A stretch of 64,000 nt of DNA, taken from Siphonodentalium dalli. Taxonomy: Eukaryota; Mollusca; Scaphopoda; Gadilida; Siphonodentaliidae. The notes under the pieces are model-generated. The model had not been told where the DNA came from. It searched no databases and worked only from the letters and a program-made list of their open reading frames with translations. Numbering within the stretch: position 1 is the stretch's first letter; the number at the start of each line of letters is the position of its first letter. A program made the translations under genes and the position numbers. Below are positions 56,540 to 64,000 of this stretch, piece after piece. The DNA is taken from positions 65,991,319-66,055,318 of the forward strand of contig CP136069.1 of assembly GCA_032622095.1 (NCBI GenBank). Direction: 5' to 3'.

Positions 56540-57728
56540 TATGTGACCAGTGTTCGCGCTGGACAGAAAAAAAGTTTAGCCAAAAGTTTAGCCAAATGAA
56601 AATTTTATTAGCCAAATGAAAAAAACTTTAGCCAAATGTTTTTTGGCCAATTTAAAAAAAACTTTGGCCAACTTAAATCATCGTTTTCTGGTCGGTTCAC
56701 AATTAATGACTAAAACGTAAAATCTAACAGACACAGGTAAAATACACAATAATTTAAATAATGTTGATGAACTAGAAGTTTTTTTATATATATCATTTAT
56801 TAAAAATTTATTAATCTTTATGTGAAAGAGTGATTTGTGGGGGGGGGGGGGGGGTAACCCGGGATTGTCCTTCTTAATGTCATTATTGTTTTGTTTTATA
56901 TCAATATCCGTTTTTAAATCATTAAATATTTATCCTTGCGAAAATATCTAAGTGACATCTGGAAACTCTAATAACTTAATATTGTTACGCCATTATCAAA
57001 TTACAATCTGTCATAAAAGCATGCATATTATTTTGACTGTATCGGTATTGACGACAAATAGCCACAAAATATCTGTCGTCACATTTGGCTGATTAAGCTA
57101 TTGTCTTACACTTGGTGCTCATAAACATCGACCGTCATAAATACAATGTCATCATAAACATGCATTGTGCAGGCGCGCCGTGAGTGACCAGACAGACAAT
57201 GGGCTGAATGGGGGATTAGGGGATTAAATGTGCAAATTAATAATGACCTTTTGCTGCTTCGTGCAGAGTGACGTAATCTTTCTCCAGATTAAAACAGCCT
57301 GTTACGAACAAATTATATACCGGCGTCAATGCACTTTACAAAACATTGCTTTCTTCACATTGTCATAATTCAACCATGGTCGGTTTAATGTCCATGCGTC
57401 TTTGAATGTCCGTCTTGTGAAAACTAAAGATGATTGCAAATCACTGTGTGATCGCTTGGTTGATAGAGTTGTTGATCGGGTTTCCCTTTGTACGATATTT
57501 CATAAGTACGAAAATAATGAAATACTTTCGTCACCTAACTTCGTCTTGAATGTCGATCTATTGAGCGCTTTTATTAATTAACTTTCTGGCTCCATGCTTT
57601 CAGTCTCCATTTTGGTTCAAAAAAAGTTTAGCCAAAAGTTTAGCCAAATGAAATTTTTATTAGCCAAATTCGAAAAAGATTAGCCATTGGCTAATTTGGC
57701 TACCGACAGCGCGAACACTGTATGTGAC
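56540..57728. mobile_element. hAT-type element, 1173 bp, perfect 8-bp target duplication
   Basis: The element is 56548-57720, starting CAGTGTTCGCGCTG and ending CAGCGCGAACACTG, flanked by TATGTGAC on both sides (56540-56547, 57721-57728). The CAG..CTG ends and 8-bp duplication are hAT hallmarks. Subterminal 'gccaaatgaaaattttatta' blocks repeat at each end; a G17-like run lies at 56838-56854. No transposase. It interrupts an older repeat whose intact copies lie at 57840-58350. Confidence 0.9.
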
Positions 57729-58500
57729 TTAGAAAAACTATCATTGGTGGCAAGGAAGCATGTATTTTCTTCGGCAGAGACATTATTGTTCAGATTTTTT
57801 GTTATTGAAAATCACCCAGTTTATCTCCCCCCCCCCCCCCGCCTGAATTTTCCATACCTTAACATCTATTGGCGAGTTAGTCTCATTTTATCGTTCACTA
57901 TCACTATGTGACTAAGAAAAACTATCACAGGTGACAAGGAAGCATGATTTTTCTGTAAAAGAGACAATAATTATAGTTCGGAGAATTTTCATTGGAATTT
58001 ACCTAGTTTATCCCCCCCCCCGCCTTGATTTTCCATACCTTAAGAAAAGACATGCTTCCTTGCCACCAATGATAGTTTTTCTAAGTCACATAGTCATAGT
58101 GAATGATAAAATGAGACTATCTCGCCAATAGATGTTAAAGTATGGAAAATCCAGGCGGGGGGGGGGGGGGGGGAAGATAAACTAGGTAAATTCCAATGAA
58201 AATTCTCCGAACTATAATTATTGTCTCTTTTACAGAAAAATCATGCTTCCTTGCCACCAATGATAGTTTTTCTACGTCACATAGTCATAGTGAATGATAA
58301 AATGAGACTATCACGCCAATATATGTTAAGGTATGTAAAATTCAGGCGGGGGGGGGGGGGGAGATGATCAGGGCGGGGGGGGGGGAGATAAACTGTTACA
58401 GGGGCACTCTTATTTTTCCAAAAAAATATATTTTTACACTTATAACAGCTTTTTAAAATGAAATAACTCATATTAATAATCGTTTTCACGCTGACAATTT
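57729..58500. repeat. Inverted and direct copies of a poly-C/G-ended repeat
   Basis: Direct units at 57729-57840 and 57900-58020 and inverted units at 58040-58165 and 58230-58380 share 'agaaaaactatcattggtgg', 'tccataccttaacatctatt' and a C (or G) run of 9-18 bases at the junction. Together they form a large imperfect palindrome. ORFs here are low-complexity shadows. Confidence 0.75.
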
Positions 58501-59290
58501 GAACGTTTAGCCTGAATGATGTATATATACATCTCTCAGTGATAAACCATCTGATGCAGATAAAGTTATTTCTCTGTTAACCGTGTACCCGATGTCATAT
58601 TTGTCAGCGTACATGACCAAGGTTTGACTTTGCTAATTTGCAACCAAAATTTTTATTTAAAGGTCTAGCTCAATTGAGTGGTTCACCTTTGATGATTTCG
58701 AGCGATAGTAACAATTATTTGTATAAAACTCATGGTGCCCGCGAATGTGATTGTTCTACTAGTATCTTGTATTTTTTTTTTATATTTTGTATATCTGCAT
58801 GCATGTATTTCACCACCGTCCCCTATTTTGATAGCCTATTATGGGTGCATATTTAGACATATTATTCTGCCCCGTTCTATTCTGCTATAGAAAACTTTTT
58901 GATTATACCTGGCTTTGGATCAATAATGACATACGCCATCGCACATTTATCATATGTATCAATCCACAGGTCCCGTGCACAATTGATCCCCACCCCAAAT
59001 GCGGTCCCAAACATACTGGAATATATATAGGCCTACTTTGAACAGTATTGCCAGGGAACATATAGAATTACGTTCCCGGGTAATACAAACTGCATGCATA
59101 TATTAACCCTCCTGCCATAAAAGGGTGTTATTTATAGGCTACTGAACATTAGAAAAATCTCATTGTTTGTAAATAATTAGGGAAAAAAACCACCAGGAAA
59201 AAAATCCAAGCCCCTGCAAGCCCCGGAATTTTTTTCTGTGTTCCGGACAACCCATGCACCCAAATATAAAATATATGCCGGCTGGGCCGG
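58500..59290. other. Upstream region, no gene seen
   Basis: Two short plus-strand frames (58638-58856, 58841-59041) have no family resemblance. I looked on the minus strand for an initiator exon that ends in phase 2 before the exon 1 acceptor and saw none convincing. Confidence 0.4.
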
Positions 59291-59298
59291 CCATATCT

Positions 59299-59333
59299 TC
59301 TACTATATATTTGGAGAACTACGTATATAAATA

Positions 59334-59421
<88 letters not shown>

Positions 59422-59815
59422 CGAAAAGCGGCAGCACCGATTGACCTCAAACTTCCTATTTGAGGGTAAAAGCACACGGGACGCGTCGTCGCAGCGTTTT
59501 GGAGAAGCTCCGAGCACCCGTTCTCCAGTCCCAGTCACAAAAATGACAATCCTTGGCACTGTTGATATAATCGCGTTGATAGTCAAAGAGCGTTCGTATC
59601 CGCAGTGTCGTTGATGTGTATATACATATATATATATTTACTTTATAGAATCGAAAACGGCTGCACCGATTGACCTCAAACTTCCTATCTAAGGGTAAAA
59701 GCACACGGGACGTTCGTATCCGCAGTGTCGTTGATAAAGAGCGTATGCGTGTAGTGTGACTTCCTAGGAACAGGGTTGATTTTCATTGGGTCAGTTTTTC
59801 GGGCTAACCTGCTAG
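59299..59815 (+). mobile_element. Helitron-like element H5 with a long (TA)n tract
   Basis: It starts TCTACTATATATTTGGAG, contains about 85 bp of (TA)n at 59338-59420 and 'gattgacctcaaacttcct', and ends GGGCTAACCTGCTAG. Its CTAG abuts the TC of H6. Confidence 0.65.
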
Positions 59816-59841
59816 TCTATACTATATATTTTGAGACTTCC

Positions 59842-59895
<54 letters not shown>

Positions 59896-60972
59896 ACTTT
59901 ATAGAATCGAAAACGGCTGGCTCGATTGAGTTTCAAACTTCCCATCTAAGGGTAAAAACCCACGAACACCGTAGTTGTCGCGTTTTGGAGAAGCTCTGAG
60001 CACCATTTGTCCACTCCCAAATCACCGCAAAGGCACGGCGTGGGTTAATCAAGTGATTATTTAATGAGCGTTTGTTTTTTACGCATCGCTATAAAGAGCT
60101 TCTGTTTACCATGCAACGTTATTGGCATCTGCAGAGAGATATACGGGAACGTTGAGTGGTTTCCTATGCGGGGAGATTTATTGGATGCCACATCACTCTT
60201 ACACCATCATTGTTATAGTATGTATGCCACTTAGGTCAGGGCTTAGGGGGTAGTTATAGGCATAATGCTTCTCAGAAATCCCGGTTACAAACCAACACTC
60301 ACAATTTCGTATTTACGCAAACGTATACGGGAACAAGTGCTTTCCCATTTTTAGAACGCAACACATGATACCAAACAAAATTACGTCGCGTTGGTGATGG
60401 CATTCACGACAGGATTAATTGACTGTCCGCTCTTTGCGATGATGGGGTTCACGACGGGATTAACTTTGTGGGGACTATTGACCATCTCGTAAGGGTGGAC
60501 AACCTCTGTCAGGGGCTGCTCAATGGTCACGAGCAGGTTAAAAAAAATCATACCTCTTCTGGGTCTGGGCGTGTATAGACATGAGCGTGTTGTGTTCATA
60601 AGAACGCGGAGCGTGTTGTGTTCCTAAGAACGCGGATCGGGTAAATTTTTCCGCCCTAGGTGAGCTCAAACTTCGTATATAAGTGTAAAAACACACGGGG
60701 ATCGTCGACGTCGCATTGTGTGAACAATTCTTATGTCTGTCGTTCCTAGGAACGGGGGAATTTTTCATCGGGTCAGTCTTAACCTTCAAACGGGTACCCA
60801 CAAATAATATATTGTGACCCCGACATGACCTTGACCTTGAAAATTATCAATTCAAGGTCAAATCGGGTAAAATATTGAAAAACCCAATATTAACTCATTG
60901 AAAAACACAAACAAAACATAAAACATTGTCATGTTTCTGACCAAGCACGCCAGTGGCGGGCTAACCTGCTAG
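59816..60972 (+). mobile_element. Helitron-like element H6
   Basis: It starts TCTATACTATATATTTTGAG and has a (TA)n tract at 59843-59889. It shares 'aacgttattggcatctgcag' with H1/H3 and ends with a CGCCAGTGGCGGG hairpin then CTAACCTGCTAG. Near the end is the dyad 'tgaccttgaccttga' / 'tcaaggtca'. No Rep/helicase frame. Confidence 0.75.
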
Positions 60973-62113
60973 TCTCATATATATTTTGAAGACCTCTGTC
61001 TGTATGTATGTTTGTTTGTTTGTCTGTTTGTCTGTCTGTCATTTATACAAATCTACGATTCTCGACCGATCGGGACGAAACTTGGTACGTGTGTGTAGTT
61101 TGACCAGGCGGTGAACGTTGTCGTATTGGCGAGCCCGTGCGGCGCCCGCTTCGCGCATGCGCAGACGAGATCTCGGAAACGGGTGGAGCTATCGACTTGA
61201 TATTTGGTATGTGAATGTATCTTGCCCCGGATGCGAATTTTATCGGGTCGCCGAGCCCGTGCGACGCCAGCTTCGCGCATGCGCAGACGAGATCTCGGCA
61301 ACGGGTGGAGCTATCGACTTGAAATTTGCTATGTGAATGTATCTTGCCACGAATTTTATCGGGTCCCCGTGCGACTGCATGCGCAGACCAGATCAGAATG
61401 TATCTTGCCACGAATTTTATCGGGTCCCCGTGCGACTGCATGCGCAGACCAGATCTCGGAAATTTTGTATGTGAATGTACCCGTGCGACACCAGCTTCGC
61501 ACAGCCCTTGATACATGCACGAAAAGACACAAGACTTTATGTTATCAGAACATTTCATCAACATTTGTGCATGATATAGACGCTCTTTATTATTTCCATA
61601 TCAGGAATCCGTTCACAGATAACGCTCTTAATATGTTAGTCAGGAGTTTTATGCCTACCGAACGCCACGAACTAACGTTTTTGTTCATTTGTTGACATTG
61701 TTGGGATGCACTCTCCTTGAATCAGAGCTTCGTGGAATATCTTTTCTGATTTCTTGATTACTATTGGAGTTCCACATCTCGGAAAAGGGTGCATTTGTTC
61801 ATCCATTAATTAATCCGAAGCATATCTTCCCCTATTCTGGCGTGAACTGTGAAAATGCATTTCTATTAGAATATCAGAGCTTCGTGGAATATCTTTTCTG
61901 ATTTCATCGACTTGAAATTTGGTATGTGAATGTATCTTGCCCCGGATACGAATTGTATCGGGTCGCCGAACCCGTGCGACGCCAGCTTCGCACAAGCGCA
62001 GACCAGATCTCGGAAACGGGTAGAGCTATCGACTTGAAATTTGGTTTTTGAATAGCCCGGACAACAAAATTTGCTGTTTGAATAGCCCGGACAACGTCGG
62101 GCTCATCGGCTAG
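60973..62113 (+). mobile_element. Helitron-like element H7 with 122-bp NRF-1-motif units
   Basis: It starts TCTCATATATATTTTGAAG, then a (TGTC/TGTT)n run, then two full and two shortened copies of the 122-bp unit in inverted sense to H4. The 3' end is GCCCGGACAACGTCGGGC, a clear hairpin, then TCATCGGCTAG. It mirrors H4 on the opposite strand. The 163- and 173-codon ORFs are repeat shadows. Confidence 0.75.
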
Positions 62114-62769
62114 TCTACTATATATTTTGGGACTTCTGTCTGTCTGTTTGTCTGTTAGCTATGGCCGGGAAAACTGCCGGACGGATTGAGCCCAAACTTC
62201 CTATATAAGGGTCAAATACCACATGAAGTGTCATAGCACCGCTTATGAGAACGTCAGAGCACTCCTTCTCCATCCCAGTCACCAAAATGACCGTCATTGG
62301 CACTGTGGGGTTAATCGCGTTGATAGTTAAAGAGCGTTCGTATCCGCAGTGTCGTTGATAAAGAGCGTGTGCGTGTAATGTGATTCTTATGTCTGGGGCC
62401 AGACGTGAGTGTGTCTGTATCCAGACATGAGCGTGTTGTGTGATTCTTATTTCTGTATTCGTACTTAGGGGTTCCAAGGAACGGGGGAGATTTTCATCGG
62501 GTAAGTTTTTCCGCCCGATGACCCACAAACGTACCTCTTTTAGGGACGGGTACCATCACGGGACGGGTACCATCATTTCTCTTGATTAAAAAGGCAGAAT
62601 TAACTCAAATTAAATTTAAAAATTAACGGATTTCGACGAAATTTTATACCTTGGGATACTTTTGTCGGGGGGTGTTTTCGACGGGTCAAATCGTGACCCA
62701 GACCTGACATTGACCTTCAAAATGGTCAATACAAGGTCAAAGCCCGGACGAAGTCGGGTCACCTGCTAG
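62114..62769 (+). mobile_element. Helitron-like element H8
   Basis: It starts TCTACTATATATTTTGGGAC and ends with a GCCCGGACGAAGTCGGGT hairpin followed by CACCTGCTAG. The 'ccaaacttcctatataaggg' segment matches H5, H6 and H9. It adjoins H7 with no spacer. Confidence 0.75.
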
Positions 62770-62789
62770 TTTATATATATATTCCAGTT

Positions 62790-63700
62790 TTCTTAAAGTG
62801 ATGTGAAACGTACACTCCGGTTAGGTGATCAAATAGAAATGGAGAATAATCTTGCTCAAAGTAGTTATTTTTACGAATATTAATCCAAATTTCCAACACA
62901 CACATCGTCATTCTTATATATTAACTAAATGCAATGACTCTCGATGGCGAAATCATTTACCGTACGTTAGTTGATCGCCGATTGTTGCGTCCCCGAATCG
63001 AGATGTAAATATTTACAATTATGCGTAGTTCAGACGAGGATATCTATGGAGTGGTATGGTCGATATCTGATATTTTCGGCGATGTTAGTGGAATGCTACA
63101 TTCCCACAGTTGGCATAGCGCCTGAGTTCTAACTTAATAGTTGCTCGCATCCGAACAAGTCCATAATATTTCTTTAATAGGAGATTAATTTAATGGGCAG
63201 ATATCGACTTTCAAAATATGAAGTTTTAAAGGTACTCAATTCGAATTGACGCTCCTAAATTACTATTTCTTTGGCTTCCGAGGTAAAAAAAATATATTTG
63301 ATTCGAGTCGAGGAACCCACCCATCAAAGCTCAGAGTGATCAGATATCGATTTTTGAAATTTGTTATTTCTCGAGATGGGCAATTAAATGTGGCACAGAA
63401 ACACGTGGTCAAACGGATGGTCTCGGACAAAATTGCGGATGAAGATGATAACTCTAAAATCAAATGGTAATACGGCCAAATGTCGTGATACTTAAGTGAT
63501 AATACGGCCATATTTTGTTGAACAAAAAATGTTGATAAATAACAAGTTATGGGAAATTTGATACCCATAGTTGACAGTGTTAGCATTATTTTGTTGCAAT
63601 AAATCGATTCTGATAACTAACGCGTATTTTGAAAAATTGATGTTGTTGTTGTATCTGGATGATATGGGGACCGTCTGATCGGATTGACTACCTTTAACAT
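62790..63700 (+). repeat. Long interspersed repeat, second copy, with nested TTAAAGGTAC-ended MITE
   Basis: It matches 29785-30735 in order. The inner part, 63226-63698, starts TTAAAGGTACTCAATTCG and ends GGATTGACTACCTTTAA, imperfect TIRs of a MITE about 470 bp long. No target duplication is certain. Confidence 0.6.
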
Positions 63701-64000
63701 ATTTTGAATTTTTGTCAGCCTAGCACAAATTCCAATGACCGTCTCTTATAAAGAGCGTCCGCGCTTCCGTTGTCAAAATCGGTAGATAATAAAGAGCGTT
63801 CTATTTATGATATTTTGTGCTCCTTTTCAACGTAAACTTTCGAAATGTTTTGTGTATTTTCGCGACGCTTGACAAATGGTGCCATACAAATGGTGGTGAT
63901 TGCACGTATTTTTCTTATTTCTGTTTCTTTGTATAAATTGAAAATTAACTTTTGACTAATTTGGTGTCACACTCTTTTGCGCGACCAGACGCACGTGCGA

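Noticed and set aside
57110-57180. Possible initiator exon on the minus strand: ATG frame ending in phase 2 at a GTAAGA donor.
   Set aside because: The phase fits, but it lies inside the hAT-type element 56548-57720 and its residues do not resemble a Patched-family N-terminus.
59149-59586. 145-codon minus-strand ORF with a long Tyr-Ile run.
   Set aside because: The run is the translation of the (TA)n microsatellite in H5.
60530-60600. Another phase-2 ATG frame before a GTATGA donor (minus strand).
   Set aside because: It is inside Helitron-like H6 and has no similarity to the expected N-terminus.
60820-60880. Nuclear-receptor-like dyad TGACCTTGACCTTGA / TCAAGGTCA.
   Set aside because: Part of repeated Helitron sequence (again near 62700), with a similar isolated hexamer near 8215; no evidence of regulation of the gene.

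Overview
The window is AT-rich nuclear DNA from an animal, most likely a marine invertebrate (lophotrochozoan or invertebrate deuterostome; the sequence alone does not decide). The reasons are one gene with about 17 short exons and GT-AG introns, and introns packed with non-autonomous DNA transposons (Helitrons, hAT-, Tc1/mariner- and piggyBac-type MITEs), satellites and microsatellites. I saw no bacterial operon, rRNA, CRISPR array or convincing tRNA.

The only gene I can support lies on the minus strand from 56027 down to 1860. It encodes a Patched-domain / sterol-sensing-domain protein of the RND superfamily (PTCHD3/PTR-like). Seventeen exons (56027-55772, 54781-54708, 52598-52479, 49986-49854, 44578-44484, 40723-40603, 39576-39453, 33507-33335, 31619-31371, 29610-29433, 22407-22243, 13044-12926, 10192-10037, 8094-7969, 5954-5810, 4273-4152, 2150-1860) join with consistent phases into about 881 codons and a stop. 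The predicted protein shows the RND layout: TM1, ectodomain 1, TM2-6 (sterol-sensing domain with GIGIDD in TM4), TM7, ectodomain 2, and TM8-12 (GLAVD in TM10). The start codon is missing: the first exon ends with two bases of a split codon and must lie upstream of 56027, probably beyond the window. A candidate poly(A) signal sits about 100 bases past the stop.

Almost everything else is repeat. Introns carry a Tc1/mariner-type foldback MITE (family A), a 390-440 bp MITE with 8-bp target duplications (family B), longer hAT-type elements built of 'gccaaa' motifs, a TTAA-flanked piggyBac-type element nested in a family A copy, and two satellite-bearing elements of about 164-bp units (22.7-24.3 kb and 27.0-29.0 kb). 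There are also two large inverted-repeat elements (17.6-21.8 kb and 34.2-39.4 kb) and a retroelement-like insertion with a 13-bp target duplication and a hammerhead-like motif (50.2-51.8 kb). Helitron-like elements form two head-to-tail clusters: minus strand at 13.4-16.9 kb (intron 11) and plus strand at 59.3-62.8 kb (upstream of the gene).

The most unusual points are: a MITE whose target duplication includes the 5' splice site of exon 2; a 73-bp tandem repeat made from the 3' end of exon 16 plus its donor; a partial copy of exon 11 just inside its own intron; transposons within about 65 bp of splice sites at seven exons; and Helitrons carrying tandem NRF-1-like GCGCATGCGC sites.
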